Both the position numbers and the translations under genes were made by a program. This document shows positions 22,008 to 31,299 of a stretch of 64,000 nt of DNA, one piece after another. Every line of letters begins with the position of its first letter. The first letter of the stretch is position 1. The stretch is taken from positions 2,936,501 through 3,000,500 of the forward strand of contig NZ_CP093337.1 of assembly GCF_022637395.1 (NCBI RefSeq). The letters are read 5' to 3'. The notes below the pieces were generated by a model. It worked only from the letters and a program-made list of their open reading frames with translations, searched no databases and had not been told where the DNA came from. Source of the stretch: Shinella sp. H4-D48. GTDB taxonomy: Bacteria > Pseudomonadota > Alphaproteobacteria > Rhizobiales > Rhizobiaceae.

Positions 22008-22625
22008 TTATTCTTCGTCGCCGCCGTCTTCGTCGTTCTGGTTGGCGGCCTGCGCGGCCTTGGCCTTCTTGTCGGCGGCCAGCGCATCGCGGATCAACTC
22101 GTCGGTCAGGATCAGCCGGCCTTCGGCAAGCGCCGTGAAGGGAATGACGACCGTCGGCGCGTCGCCTGCGGCGGGCTGGTCACGGTCCAGCGTGAAGCCA
22201 TCCTCGTCTGCGGCCACAATCGTGCCGCGGAAACGCTTTCGGCCATCGACCAGGATCGAAGTCTCGCATTTCAGCAGTTGCCCGGTCCAGCGCTTGAAGT
22301 CCGACTTGCGGACCATCGGCCGGTCGATGCCGGGCGACGATACCTCAAGATGATACGCCTTATCGATCGGGTCCTCAACATCGAGCACCGGCGAGACCGC
22401 CATGGAGACCTGCTCACAGTCCTCGACTGTCATCGTGCCGTCCGGCCGCTCGCACATGATCTGCAAGGTCGCGCCGTTCTGCGCCGACAGGCGCACGCGC
22501 ACCAGCTGGTAGCCGATCTGCTCGATGGTCGGCTCGATGATCTCGGCAACGCGGCGATCGAGGCCGGTTTCGACGATCAGCCGTGGCTCGATGGCCACAT
22601 TTTCCGTCTGGGTCGTGTCGGACAT
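22008..22625 (-). CDS. rimP: Ribosome maturation factor RimP
   Basis: A 205-residue protein required for 30S subunit maturation. It contains [28 protein letters not shown], the central motif [24 protein letters not shown], and an acidic C-terminal extension with a Lys/Ala-rich stretch. The ATG at 22625 has GGGAGGG about eight bases upstream. It is first in the rimP-nusA-ylxR-infB-rbfA-truB block, and its leader contains a terminator hairpin. Confidence 0.94.
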   Translation of the reverse strand: MSDTTQTENVAIEPRLIVETGLDRRVAEIIEPTIEQIGYQLVRVRLSAQNGATLQIMCERPDGTMTVEDCEQVSMAVSPVLDVEDPIDKAYHLEVSSPGIDRPMVRKSDFKRWTGQLLKCETSILVDGRKRFRGTIVAADEDGFTLDRDQPAAGDAPTVVIPFTALAEGRLILTDELIRDALAADKKAKAAQAANQNDEDGGDEE

Positions 22626-22670
22626 GGCGTGCCCTCCCGGGATGGTCGTTATCATGCGCCTGATCGGGGC

Positions 22671-22705
22671 AATAAAAAAGAGCGGGTCCTCGCGGGCCCA
22701 CTCTT
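22671..22705 (-). promoter_or_regulatory. Terminator-like hairpin in the rimP leader (possible attenuator)
   Basis: On the reverse strand, AAGAG and GGGCCC pair with GGACCC (via a G-T pair) and CTCTT, separated by a single A-C mismatch, giving an eleven-pair stem with a four-base loop. It is followed directly by TTTTTTATT. It ends about 45 bases upstream of the rimP start. No gene on this strand lies close enough upstream to need a terminator (the neighbour is on the opposite strand), so a leader attenuator of the rimP-nusA-infB operon is the likely role. Confidence 0.65.
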
Positions 22706-22872
22706 CATCTGACGATCAAGAATTTGAGGTGGATATAGACCGGCTTCGTCACAAATGCAAGGTGGACGATGGGCAAGCCCTGTGGGCGAGCTATTTCCGG
22801 CCATCGACTTGCCGCTTTCGTCGCATGGACTAGATTGCTAGCCAACGCTGCGTCGAGAATGAGTGCCCCACC

Positions 22873-24501
22873 GTGCCGGACCGGAAATCCCCCCTCGCCC
22901 CTTTCCGAAATGAGACGTTTCGCGTGATCTGGGCAGCGAGCCTGATTTCGAACTTCGGCGGGCTCATCCAGTCGGTCGGCGCGGCCTGGATGATGGCCTC
23001 CATCTCCTCTTCCGCCAACATGGTCGCGCTGGTGCAGGCCTCCACCTCGCTGCCGATCATGCTGTTCTCCGTCGCCGCCGGCGCGCTGGCCGACAATTTC
23101 GACCGGCGCAAGCTGATGCTGACGGCGCAGGCGTTCATGCTGGCCGTCTCCATCATGCTGACGGTCTTCGCCTGGCAGGGGCTGATCACGCCCTGGCTGC
23201 TCTTGACCTTCACCTTTCTCATTGGCTGCGGCACGGCCCTGAACAACCCGGCCTGGCAGGCATCCGTCGGCGACATGGTGCCGCGCGAGGACCTGCCGGC
23301 CGCCGTATCGCTCAACAGCATGGGCTTCAACCTGACCCGCAGCGTCGGCCCTGCCATCGGCGGCGCCATCGTCGCGGCGGCGGGCGCGGCGGCGGCCTTT
23401 GCCGTCAATGCCTGCAGCTATTTCGCCCTTCTCTTCGCGCTGTTCAGGTGGAAGCCCGCCGTATCGCCACGCACCCTGCCGCGCGAGGATTTCGGGCGGG
23501 CCGTCTCGGCGGGCCTGCGCTATGTCTCGATGTCGCCGAATATCGGCAAGGTTCTGCTGCGCGGCTTCACCTTCGGCCTTGCCACCAGCTCCATCCTGTC
23601 GCTCCTGCCGCTTATCGCCCGTGACCTCGTCAAGGGCGGACCGCTGACATTCGGCATCCTGCTCGGCTGTTTCGGGCTTGGCGCCATCGCGGGTGCCCTC
23701 ATGAACGCGCGCCTGCGGGAACGCTTTGCGAGCGAAACCATCGCCCGCATGGCCTTTGCAGGCTTTGCCATCAGCGCATCCGTCTGTGCCGTCAGCGGCT
23801 CCGCGCTACTGACGGGCGCTGTCCTGCTTCTGTCCGGCGCGTCATGGGTCTTGGCGCTTTCGCTGTTCAACACCACGGTTCAGCTTTCGACGCCACGCTG
23901 GGTCGTGGCGCGTGCGCTTTCGCTCTACCAGACAACGACCTTCGGCGGCATCGCGGCCGGCAGCTGGATCTGGGGCACCACCGCCGACACCCATGGCGCG
24001 GAAGCGGCCCTGCTCGCCTCGGCCGTCGCGATGATCGCCGGCGCGGCGATCGGCCTGCGTTTTGCGCTGCCTGAACTGCAAAGCCTCAATGTCGATCCAC
24101 TGAACCGCTTCAGCGAGCCGGATCTGCCGCTCGATCTGAAACCACGCAGCGGACCCATCGTCATCCTCATCGACTACGAGATCGCCGAGGAAGACATTCC
24201 GCAGTTCCTGGAGGCGATGACCGAGCGGCGGCGCATCCGCATTCGCGACGGGGCCGGGCAATGGGCGCTGATGCGCGACCTTGAGAACCCGACGATCTGG
24301 ACGGAGACCTACCACGTTCCGACCTGGGTGGAATATGTGCGCCACAACCAGCGCCGCACCCATGCCGATGCCGCCAATGGCGAGCGGTTACGCCAGCTGC
24401 ATCGCGGCGCGGAGGACCCACGCGTCCACCGCATGATCGAGCGCCAGACGATCATTCCGCACGAATACGAGCGCTTCAAGCAGAATGTCGAGATGCATTG
24501 A
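22873..24501 (+). CDS. MFS transporter, MFS_3 (DUF894/EntS-like) family with C-terminal cytoplasmic extension
   Basis: A 542-residue membrane protein. The first 410 residues form 12 hydrophobic segments of the major facilitator type, with the A-motif GALADNFDRRKLM and the family feature NPAWQASVGDMVPREDLPAAVSLNS. The last 120 or so residues are hydrophilic (VILIDYEIAEEDIPQFLEAMTERRRI, ending HEYERFKQN), resembling the small dimeric alpha/beta-barrel domain found at the end of this family. Members export siderophores or other small molecules; the substrate here is unknown. GTG start. It diverges from rimP. Confidence 0.85.
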   Translation: MPDRKSPLAPFRNETFRVIWAASLISNFGGLIQSVGAAWMMASISSSANMVALVQASTSLPIMLFSVAAGALADNFDRRKLMLTAQAFMLAVSIMLTVFAWQGLITPWLLLTFTFLIGCGTALNNPAWQASVGDMVPREDLPAAVSLNSMGFNLTRSVGPAIGGAIVAAAGAAAAFAVNACSYFALLFALFRWKPAVSPRTLPREDFGRAVSAGLRYVSMSPNIGKVLLRGFTFGLATSSILSLLPLIARDLVKGGPLTFGILLGCFGLGAIAGALMNARLRERFASETIARMAFAGFAISASVCAVSGSALLTGAVLLLSGASWVLALSLFNTTVQLSTPRWVVARALSLYQTTTFGGIAAGSWIWGTTADTHGAEAALLASAVAMIAGAAIGLRFALPELQSLNVDPLNRFSEPDLPLDLKPRSGPIVILIDYEIAEEDIPQFLEAMTERRRIRIRDGAGQWALMRDLENPTIWTETYHVPTWVEYVRHNQRRTHADAANGERLRQLHRGAEDPRVHRMIERQTIIPHEYERFKQNVEMH

Positions 24502-24530
24502 GGCTGGAGGTTCTTCTCGCATTATCCGAC

Positions 24531-24552
24531 GCCGAAGCGATTTCGCTTCGGC
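24531..24552. terminator. Hairpin between convergent genes
   Basis: Nine-base arms GCCGAAGCG at 24531-24539 and CGCTTCGGC at 24544-24552 with a four-base loop lie between the ends of the transporter and transglycosylase genes, where they could terminate either transcript. T tails are weak. Confidence 0.5.
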
Positions 24553-24562
24553 TGGAAATGCT

Positions 24563-25816
24563 CTAGCGCAGTTTGGTCTTCAGCGAGGCATCGGGATAGC
24601 AGGTCGGCTTGAGGCCGTTTTTTGCCTGCCAGTCGCCAAGCGAGCGGCGTGTCTTGTAGCCGGGAAGGCCGTCCACCTTGCCGACGTCATAGCCCTTGGC
24701 GACGAGCGCCTTCTGCATGGCCAGCACATCCGAACGCAGCATCTTTCCGACATCGCCCCACTGGCCCTGGAACGAACCGCTGCCATAGGCGATGCGGTCG
24801 GCGAGGTTACCGATGAAGAGCGCGTATAGGTCGGAATTGTTGTATTCCTTGAGCACATAGAAATTCGGCGTGACGATGAATTCCGGCCCATGCGTGCCGG
24901 CCGGAACGAGCATCATGCCTGATGCCTTAGCCTCACCGGAGGGAAAGCCCTTGCCGGAAATGCGCGTAATGCCGGTGGCCGCCCAAGCCGAGATCGGCTT
25001 GGCGAGATCGGGCCCCTCCTGCGCGCAGCTCGCACCCGACGGGATGGAGACCTCGTAGCCCCAGCTTCGTCCCGCCTGCCAGCCCTTCTTGGCGAGATAA
25101 TTGGCGATCGAGGCGAGGCTGTCGGGCACCGAGCCCCAGATATCGCGCACGCCGTCGCCATCGAAATCGACGGCATATTGCAGGTAGCTGGTGGGCATGA
25201 ACTGCGGCTGGCCGAGCGCCCCCGCCCAGGAGCCCTTTAGCTGCGCGACCGTGCGGTCGCCTCCATCGACGATGTGAAGTGCGGCGATCAATTCCTTGCG
25301 GAACATGTCCTTGCGCGTCGACATGAAGGCCTTGGTTGCGAGGACATCGACGGCCGAATAGGGGATCTTCGCGCTGCCGAAGCCGGATTCGCGGCCCCAG
25401 ACCGCAACGACGATCTCGCCCGGCACCCCGAAACGCTGCTCGATCTTGCGCAGCGTCGCCGCGTGGGTCTTCGCCAGCCCGCGCCCGGTTGCCGCTAGCC
25501 CCTGCAACCGCTTTTCGGAAAAATAGGCGCCGGGCGAGGAAAATTCCGCTTGGCTCTGCGCCTGCTGCTTCGTCGGCTTGGAGCCCGGCGGCACGAGATC
25601 GGGCAGGTCCCAGTTGAGGGTCACGCCGTCCATCGCCGCACGAAAGGTCTTTTCGGTAACGCCGGTTTTCTGCGCGGCCGGCCACAGATCCTTGTCGATC
25701 CAGGCCCGGAACATTCTCTCAACCTCGGCCTTGGAGGCGGCCTTTGCAGGCAGTGCCAGAGCAAGCGAAAACAGGAAGATGCCGACTGAGGCCTTGAAGA
25801 CTTTGCGAATGCTCAA
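24563..25816 (-). CDS. Lytic murein transglycosylase, MltB-like
   Basis: A 417-residue periplasmic enzyme that cleaves the glycan backbone of peptidoglycan to leave 1,6-anhydromuramic ends. A signal peptide (KASVGIFLFSLALALPAKAAS) is followed by the catalytic domain with VPGEIVVAVWGRESGFGS (catalytic Glu near residue 143), GSWAGALGQPQFMPTSYLQYAVDFDGDG and SIANYLAKKGW. A C-terminal peptidoglycan-binding domain (MQKALVAKGYDVGKVDGLPGYKTRRSLGDWQAKNGL) completes it. There is no lipobox, so it is probably soluble. It is downstream of recR on the same strand, separated by 11 bases. Confidence 0.93.
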   Translation of the reverse strand: MSIRKVFKASVGIFLFSLALALPAKAASKAEVERMFRAWIDKDLWPAAQKTGVTEKTFRAAMDGVTLNWDLPDLVPPGSKPTKQQAQSQAEFSSPGAYFSEKRLQGLAATGRGLAKTHAATLRKIEQRFGVPGEIVVAVWGRESGFGSAKIPYSAVDVLATKAFMSTRKDMFRKELIAALHIVDGGDRTVAQLKGSWAGALGQPQFMPTSYLQYAVDFDGDGVRDIWGSVPDSLASIANYLAKKGWQAGRSWGYEVSIPSGASCAQEGPDLAKPISAWAATGITRISGKGFPSGEAKASGMMLVPAGTHGPEFIVTPNFYVLKEYNNSDLYALFIGNLADRIAYGSGSFQGQWGDVGKMLRSDVLAMQKALVAKGYDVGKVDGLPGYKTRRSLGDWQAKNGLKPTCYPDASLKTKLR

Positions 25817-25827
25817 GATGGGTCTCC

Positions 25828-26433
25828 TCAGATCGCCGTGCGGGCACGAAGTGCCGCAGTCAATGTGCCTTCGTCGAGATAATCGAGTTCGCCGCCAACC
25901 GGAACGCCATGGGCAAGCCGCGTGATCTTCACGTCGAGACCGGCGAGCTGGTCGGTGATGTAGTGGGCTGTGGTCTGCCCCTCGACCGTGGCGTTGACGG
26001 CGATGATCAGTTCGCGCACGCCGCCCTTTGCCACCCTGTCGACGAGGCCGCGGATGTTGAGGTCGTCAGGGCCGACGCCGTCGAGCGGCGACAACGTGCC
26101 GCCGAGAACATGATAGGCCGCGTTCATCGCGCCTGCGCGCTCCAGCGCCCAGAGGTCGGAAACGTCCTCGACCACGATGATCATTCCATGATCCCGACGC
26201 ACATCCGTGCAGACGGTGCAGGGATCGCTGGTATCGACATTGCCGCAGCACGAGCAGATGCGCACCTTGCGATGCGCCTCGCCCATCGCCTCGGCGAGCG
26301 GCCCGAGAAGCTGGTCCTTCTTCTTGACGAGATGCAGTGCCGCCCGGCGCGCCGAGCGCGGCCCGAGGCCCGGCACCTTCGCCAGAAGCTGGATAAGTTT
26401 TTCGATTTCGGGACCGGTGACTCGTTTTGCCAT
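25828..26433 (-). CDS. recR: Recombination protein RecR
   Basis: A 201-residue DNA-repair mediator working with RecF and RecO in gap repair. The helix-hairpin-helix reads [19 protein letters not shown], the zinc finger [17 protein letters not shown], and the Toprim domain [29 protein letters not shown]. In many bacteria recR follows dnaX-ybaB; here a MOSC gene on the other strand lies between. Confidence 0.96.
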   Translation of the reverse strand: MAKRVTGPEIEKLIQLLAKVPGLGPRSARRAALHLVKKKDQLLGPLAEAMGEAHRKVRICSCCGNVDTSDPCTVCTDVRRDHGMIIVVEDVSDLWALERAGAMNAAYHVLGGTLSPLDGVGPDDLNIRGLVDRVAKGGVRELIIAVNATVEGQTTAHYITDQLAGLDVKITRLAHGVPVGGELDYLDEGTLTAALRARTAI

Positions 26434-26485
26434 TGGCGCTATCTAGCCCATATCACGGGGAAACGGAATCTTTGGAGATCGACGC

Positions 26486-27100
26486 TTGATCAAAATCCTC
26501 GCGGTGTGCACGGGCGTCGCCCGTCCTGTTCCCGGCAAAAGCTACAAGACCGGCATTTTCAAGACGCCGACCGACGCGGCCATCGTCGTCGATCGCGAAG
26601 GCCTGCTCGGCGACGCGATCTGCAACCGAAAGCATCACGGCGGCCCGGAACAGGCGGTCTACGGCCTGGGTTCGGTCGATCTCGACTGGTGGTCGAAGGA
26701 ACTCGGCCGCTCCATCGAGCCCGGCACCTTCGGCGAAAACATCGTGATAGAAGGCATCGACAGCCGTAGCATCAGCGTCGGCGATCGCTTCGAGACGGAA
26801 AGCGTGCTTCTGGAAGTGACCTCGACGCGCACGCCCTGCGCGACCCTCAATGCCCGTATGGGCGATCCCGGCTTCGCACGGCGCTTCATGAGCGCGGGAC
26901 GCCCCGGCTTCTATTGCCGGGTGGTGCGGGACGGCGTGCTGCAGACCGGAGGTCCGGTGACCTATACACCCTTCGACGGCGAGCCCGTCACCATGCCGGA
27001 ACTGCTGCGTACCTATGGGCGCAACCTCTCCGAGGAGGACCGGCTGCGCTATCTGGCGGCGCCGATCAGCGACAAGCTGCGTGCCGCACTGACCGGCTGA
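26486..27100 (+). CDS. MOSC domain protein, YiiM-like
   Basis: A 204-residue protein with the MOSC (molybdenum cofactor sulfurase C-terminal) domain. Diagnostic stretches are GLLGDAICNRKHHGGPEQAVYG and GTFGENIVIEG, followed by TSTRTPCATLNARMG, where the conserved Cys may bind a sulfur or metal ligand. Related YiiM proteins detoxify hydroxylated purine analogues with molybdenum cofactor. TTG start with GGAG eight to nine bases upstream. Confidence 0.85.
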   Translation: MIKILAVCTGVARPVPGKSYKTGIFKTPTDAAIVVDREGLLGDAICNRKHHGGPEQAVYGLGSVDLDWWSKELGRSIEPGTFGENIVIEGIDSRSISVGDRFETESVLLEVTSTRTPCATLNARMGDPGFARRFMSAGRPGFYCRVVRDGVLQTGGPVTYTPFDGEPVTMPELLRTYGRNLSEEDRLRYLAAPISDKLRAALTG

Positions 27101-27107
27101 CGCACGA

Positions 27108-27431
27108 TCAGAACGGCAGCTTGAAACCGGGCGGGATCGGCAGGCCGGCGGTCAGCGCCTTGGTGCGCTCGGCGGTTTCGGCCTCGGCCTTGTCCTTGGC
27201 GTCCTTGTGGGCGGCCACGACCAGGTCCTCGAGGATTTCGACGTCGTCTTCCTTGAAGAGCGACGGATCGACCTTCAGCGCCTTGAGATTGCCCTTGCCG
27301 TCGAGCGTGACCGAGACGAGGCCTCCGCCGGAGGTGCCGTTCACCTCGAGGGCGGCGATCTCCTCCTGCATCTTCTCCATCTTGGCCTGCATTTCCTTGA
27401 CCTTGCCCATCATGCCCATGATGTCGCGCAT
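27108..27431 (-). CDS. YbaB/EbfC nucleoid-associated protein
   Basis: A 107-residue dimeric DNA-binding protein. The sequence [58 protein letters not shown] is the YbaB signature with its N-terminal coiled coil. The start ATG at 27431 has a GGAGAGG box upstream. It follows dnaX by 25 bases in the widely conserved dnaX-ybaB arrangement. Confidence 0.94.
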   Translation of the reverse strand: MRDIMGMMGKVKEMQAKMEKMQEEIAALEVNGTSGGGLVSVTLDGKGNLKALKVDPSLFKEDDVEILEDLVVAAHKDAKDKAEAETAERTKALTAGLPIPPGFKLPF

Positions 27432-27456
27432 CGGCCTCTCCTCTCGGTTCTCTATT

Positions 27457-29337
27457 TTAATGTTCAATATCGTCGCCGGGCAGGATATCGCCCTCGGCGG
27501 ATTCCGCGACGGCCGCGGCCTCTACGGTCTCCGGTTCGTCTTCCGTTTCCGCCACCTTGATGCGCACGTCGGTGATCTTCGCACCGGGGAAGCGCTGAAG
27601 AATGGCGGCGACATCCGGGTCCTGCCGGGCATCGGCCACGCGCGCTTCCTGCGCCATCGTTTCGGCCTCGGCCAGCGTCGGGCCACCGGCCTCCCGCGAC
27701 AGGATGACGAGCCAGCGCGTGCCGGTCCATTCCAGGAGACGGTTGGACAGTTCGGAGACCAGCGATTTCGGCGCGTCCTCTGTCAGGCTGATTTCGAGCT
27801 TGCCCGCTTCCACGCTCACGGGGCGCACGAAGGCGCGGACCAGCGCGCGAAGCCTGATGTCACGGTTCTTGGTGCAGAGGTCGGCGATATCGGAGATCGA
27901 CTTGACCGGCACCGTGGGGAGCGCTGCCGGCTGCTCAGCCGGGGCCATCTCGACGCGGCCGACCGGCTGTGGCGCGGATTCTGTCTGCGGCACCGGGCGC
28001 AGCATCGTGACGGTTCCGCCGCCTGCCTGGGCCCGCATGGGCGCATCGGGCTGACGCGAGACCGCGGACACCGAGCCCTGCGCCGACGGTTGCCCGCCAT
28101 AGCCGCCGGATTGCGGCGCACGTGCGCCGTTGCCGCCGCCGTCACCGTTGGAAAGCTCGGCAAGCCGCCGTGCCGCATCTTCCGGCGAGGGAAGGTTTGC
28201 GGCATGGGCAAGACGGATGATGACCATTTCGGCGGCACCCGCCGGACGGCTGGAGGCTTCCGTTTCCGGAATGCCCTTCAGCAGCATCTGCCATATGCGT
28301 GACAGCGCGGTGACCGCGATGGAGTTGGCGAATTCCACGCCGCGCACGCGCTCGATCTCGCTCAACGACTGGTCGCCGGTGGCATCGGGCACATATTTCA
28401 TGCGGGTGACGAGATGGGTGAAATCGGCAAGGTCGGTCAGCACCACAGAGGGGCTGGCGCCCGCCTCGTACTGCGCGGCGAATTCAGCCAACGCCGCCGC
28501 CGCATCGCCCTTCACGATATGTTCGAAGAGATCGACAATGCGCGCACGGTCGGCAAGGCCGAGCATGGAGCGGACGGCATCAACCTCGACGCGGCCCGCC
28601 CCATGGGCGATCGCCTGGTCGAGCAGCGATAGGCCGTCACGCGCGGAGCCTTCGGCCGCACGGGCGACCATGGCGAGCGCATACGGCTCGAATTCCACGC
28701 CTTCCTTGCCCAGGATGGTGGTAAACAGGCCGACGAGATCGGACGCGCCGATGCGGCGCAGGTCGAAGCGCTGGCAGCGCGACAGGACGGTGATCGGCAC
28801 CTTGCGGATTTCCGTCGTCGCGAAGATGAACTTCACATGCTCCGGCGGCTCCTCAAGCGTCTTCAGCAGGCCGTTGAAGGCCTGCGTCGAGAGCATGTGC
28901 ACTTCGTCGATGATATAGACCTTGTAGCGCGCCGAGACCGGGCGGTAGCGAACCTGCTCGATGATTTCCCTGATGTCGTCGATGCCGGTATGGGAGGCGG
29001 CGTCCATCTCGATGACGTCGACATGCCGGCCTTCCATGATGGCCTGGCAATGTTCGCCGGGGATGCGCAGGTCAATCGTCGGCTTGTCTATGTCAGCCGT
29101 CTTGTAGTTCAGCGCGCGGGCAAGGATGCGGGCGGTCGTCGTCTTGCCGACCCCGCGCACGCCCGTCAGCATATAGGCCTGGGCGATGCGGCCCGTCTCG
29201 AAGGCGTTGGTCAGCGTACGGACCATCGGCTCCTGGCCGACCATGAGGTCGGAGAAGTCCTTCGGCCGGTATTTTCGCGCAAGCACGCGATACGCGGCGG
29301 GCTTTTCAGTGGACGGATTTTGCGTTTCGTCGCTCAT
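27457..29337 (-). CDS. dnaX: DNA polymerase III subunits gamma and tau
   Basis: A 626-residue clamp-loader subunit. The AAA+ module is visible with [17 protein letters not shown], the Walker [19 protein letters not shown], the Walker [10 protein letters not shown] and sensor 1 [13 protein letters not shown] long Pro/Ala/Gly-rich linker (about residues 400-470) and a C-terminal tau domain follow. Only one Cys ([13 protein letters not shown]) remains where four zinc ligands are found in E. coli, so the zinc module is reduced. The start at 29337 begins [13 protein letters not shown], just downstream of the SRP RNA. Confidence 0.96.
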   Translation of the reverse strand: MSDETQNPSTEKPAAYRVLARKYRPKDFSDLMVGQEPMVRTLTNAFETGRIAQAYMLTGVRGVGKTTTARILARALNYKTADIDKPTIDLRIPGEHCQAIMEGRHVDVIEMDAASHTGIDDIREIIEQVRYRPVSARYKVYIIDEVHMLSTQAFNGLLKTLEEPPEHVKFIFATTEIRKVPITVLSRCQRFDLRRIGASDLVGLFTTILGKEGVEFEPYALAMVARAAEGSARDGLSLLDQAIAHGAGRVEVDAVRSMLGLADRARIVDLFEHIVKGDAAAALAEFAAQYEAGASPSVVLTDLADFTHLVTRMKYVPDATGDQSLSEIERVRGVEFANSIAVTALSRIWQMLLKGIPETEASSRPAGAAEMVIIRLAHAANLPSPEDAARRLAELSNGDGGGNGARAPQSGGYGGQPSAQGSVSAVSRQPDAPMRAQAGGGTVTMLRPVPQTESAPQPVGRVEMAPAEQPAALPTVPVKSISDIADLCTKNRDIRLRALVRAFVRPVSVEAGKLEISLTEDAPKSLVSELSNRLLEWTGTRWLVILSREAGGPTLAEAETMAQEARVADARQDPDVAAILQRFPGAKITDVRIKVAETEDEPETVEAAAVAESAEGDILPGDDIEH

Positions 29338-29392
29338 CGACCCTGCCGTTAATCGAACGTCTGTCCCGACAGGACGGAAAGGTGGGAGGCTG

Positions 29393-29491
29393 GCACGATG
29401 ACCCGTGCCGGGGCTCGTTAGGGCTGCTTCCTTCCGGACCTGACCCGGTTGGCGAGTGGCTCGTCCACCACCAACCTCCCGGCCTCCATAT
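29393..29491 (-). ncRNA. ffs: Signal recognition particle RNA, bacterial small (4.5S) type
   Basis: On the reverse strand the sequence contains the SRP RNA apical hallmark GGTCAGGTCCGGAAGGAAGC followed by AGCCCTAA, the binding site for Ffh. Flanking arms GCCGGG (29478-29483) and CCCGGC (29407-29412 region) close the hairpin. The location directly upstream of dnaX is the usual one in Rhizobiaceae. The ends are approximate. Confidence 0.93.
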
Positions 29492-29596
29492 CGGCAATAT
29501 TCCAACCGAATGCAAGCGGAGCCGATAAAAAACTGTTGGAGGGAAATCCGCTGCGTGTCATGAATCACCAAACAAGAAGCATGCGTGAGAGTTCCG

Positions 29597-30007
29597 ATGA
29601 GCGATTTTCGAACCGACGAACGGCTGGAGCGCGACAGCGACCTTCTGACGAAGATCGGCCTGTGCGAGCTGCGCCTCATGAAGGACGGCCGCTGGCCCTG
29701 GCTGGTGCTTGTGCCGCAGCGCCCGGATGTCAGCGAGATTTTCGATCTTACGCCGCTCGACCAGACCATGCTGACCTTCGAGACGACACTCGTTGCAGAA
29801 GCGCTGAAACAGGTCACCGGCGCAACGAAGATCAATACCGGCGCGCTGGGTAACATCGTGCGCCAGCTTCATGTGCATGTCATCGCCCGCTCCGAAGGTG
29901 ATCCGAACTGGCCCGGTCCCGTCTGGAGCCACGGCACGACCGTGCCGCGCGCGGAGGCGGACGCCAAGGCATTCACCGCCAAGCTCCTGGATGCGCTGAA
30001 CCCATGA
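29597..30007 (+). CDS. HIT-family hydrolase
   Basis: A 136-residue protein of the histidine triad superfamily with the active-site segment QLHVHVIARSEGDPNWP (H-x-H-x-x pattern). Such proteins hydrolyse nucleotide or dinucleoside phosphates; the substrate is not known. The ATG at 29597 begins MSDFRTDERLERDSDLL. The stop overlaps the nudC start by four bases, so the two are translated together. Confidence 0.88.
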   Translation: MSDFRTDERLERDSDLLTKIGLCELRLMKDGRWPWLVLVPQRPDVSEIFDLTPLDQTMLTFETTLVAEALKQVTGATKINTGALGNIVRQLHVHVIARSEGDPNWPGPVWSHGTTVPRAEADAKAFTAKLLDALNP

Positions 30008-30996
30008 AGCCTTCGCTTTTCGATCTCTATCGCCCGCATGCAGAACCCAGCACGATGGTGGCCTTTGCGGAGAACACGCTCGACCGCCGCTCGGAATATC
30101 GCGCGCCGGATTGTCTGGAGCAGGCCTTCAAGGCGGAAAACGTTCACGCCTTCGCGCTGGCCAGTGGAAAGCTCGTCGTCAAGCATGACGAGAAGATCAT
30201 CGATCCGCTGTTTGCGCCCTATGAGCTCGCCGAACTCGATCCGGTTCCGGAAGATGCGATCCTGCTCGGCTATCTCAAGAACGGCGAGCCGCGGCTGGCC
30301 ATTCCCGTCCGCGCCGATCCCGAGACCCTGCAAGAGCCACTGAAGGCGACGGACGGCCGCACGCTCTATCGCCAGCAGATGCTGGACGACGACCTGCTCG
30401 GCCAGTTCGCCCAGGCCTCCAGCCTGATGACCTGGAATTCCAACAATCGCTTCTGCGGCAAATGCGGTTCGCCGACCCGCTCTGAGATCGGCGGCTACCG
30501 ACGGGTCTGCGAGGCCTGCGGTCACACCATCTTCCCCCGGACGGACCCGGTCGCGATCATGCTGGTCATCGATGTGGAACGGGATCTGTGCCTGCTCGGC
30601 CGCTCGCCGCATTTCCCCGAGGGCGTGTATTCCTGCCTTGCCGGCTTCCTAGAGCCCGGCGAGACGATCGAGCATACGGTGCGGCGCGAGACCTTCGAGG
30701 AAGCAGGCATTAGGGTCGGACGCGTGCGCTATCATGCCTCGCAGCCCTGGCCGATGCCGCATTCCCTGATGATCGGCTGCTACGGCGAGGCGATCTCCTT
30801 CGATATCCGTCGAGACGAGCAGGAACTCGAGGATTGCCGCTGGTTCACCCGCGAGGAGACGGCGGCGATGATCGAGCGCAGCGCCACGTCGGGCGTTGCA
30901 GCGTCCAGCGTTGCGTCGGGCACCACCACGCCGCCGCCGAAGGGCGCCATCGCGCATCGCCTGATGCGCGACTGGTTGGACTGGAAGCTCGCCTAG
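30004..30996 (+). CDS. nudC: NAD(+) diphosphatase, NudC type
   Basis: A 330-residue Nudix hydrolase that cleaves NAD(H) and can remove NAD caps from RNA. The zinc ribbon FCGKCGSPT...RVCEACGH precedes the Nudix domain, whose box starts GFLEPGETIEHTVRRETFEEAGI. The NudC-specific SQPWPMPHSLMIG follows. The protein is translationally coupled to the HIT gene. Confidence 0.94.
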   Translation: MKPSLFDLYRPHAEPSTMVAFAENTLDRRSEYRAPDCLEQAFKAENVHAFALASGKLVVKHDEKIIDPLFAPYELAELDPVPEDAILLGYLKNGEPRLAIPVRADPETLQEPLKATDGRTLYRQQMLDDDLLGQFAQASSLMTWNSNNRFCGKCGSPTRSEIGGYRRVCEACGHTIFPRTDPVAIMLVIDVERDLCLLGRSPHFPEGVYSCLAGFLEPGETIEHTVRRETFEEAGIRVGRVRYHASQPWPMPHSLMIGCYGEAISFDIRRDEQELEDCRWFTREETAAMIERSATSGVAASSVASGTTTPPPKGAIAHRLMRDWLDWKLA

Positions 30997-31229
30997 CGCC
31001 AGCCGAAGGTCGGCCGGTCGCCGGGATGTTCACGCAACCTCAGCCTCGGCGCCATGAGGCGGGCTATGACGGGACTGACGATGAACGTGATGACGATCCA
31101 GGCCGGCAGAAGGTATTTGGCATGATCGGCAAGCGACGGCACCGCAAGGATGGCGATGGTGCCGGCGCCGAAGACGACGGCATTTACCATCATCGAAACC
31201 ATGATCGTGATATAGGTGATCGTGCGCAT
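30993..31229 (-). CDS. Small membrane protein of unknown function
   Basis: A 78-residue protein with two hydrophobic segments (IMVSMMVNAVVFGAGTIAILAV and LLPAWIVITFIVSPVIARLM), the second ending in a basic tail. Two ATG codons compete: the one at 31235 directly touches an AAAGGAG box, while the one at 31229 has it six bases upstream, so 31229 is the better start. The 3' end overlaps the nudC end by four bases in convergent orientation. No family is recognised. Confidence 0.65.
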   Translation of the reverse strand: MRTITYITIMVSMMVNAVVFGAGTIAILAVPSLADHAKYLLPAWIVITFIVSPVIARLMAPRLRLREHPGDRPTFGWR

Positions 31230-31262
31230 GGGCATCTCCTTTCAGGATGGAAATGCCGTTGC

Positions 31263-31284
31263 GGGAGCCCGGTTCCGGGCTCCC
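31263..31284 (-). terminator. Hairpin downstream of pheA
   Basis: Ten-base arms GGGAGCCCGG at 31263-31272 and CCGGGCTCCC at 31275-31284, lying 16 bases beyond the pheA stop. The T tail is weak. Confidence 0.55.
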
Positions 31285-31299
31285 TGACGATCGTCAATT

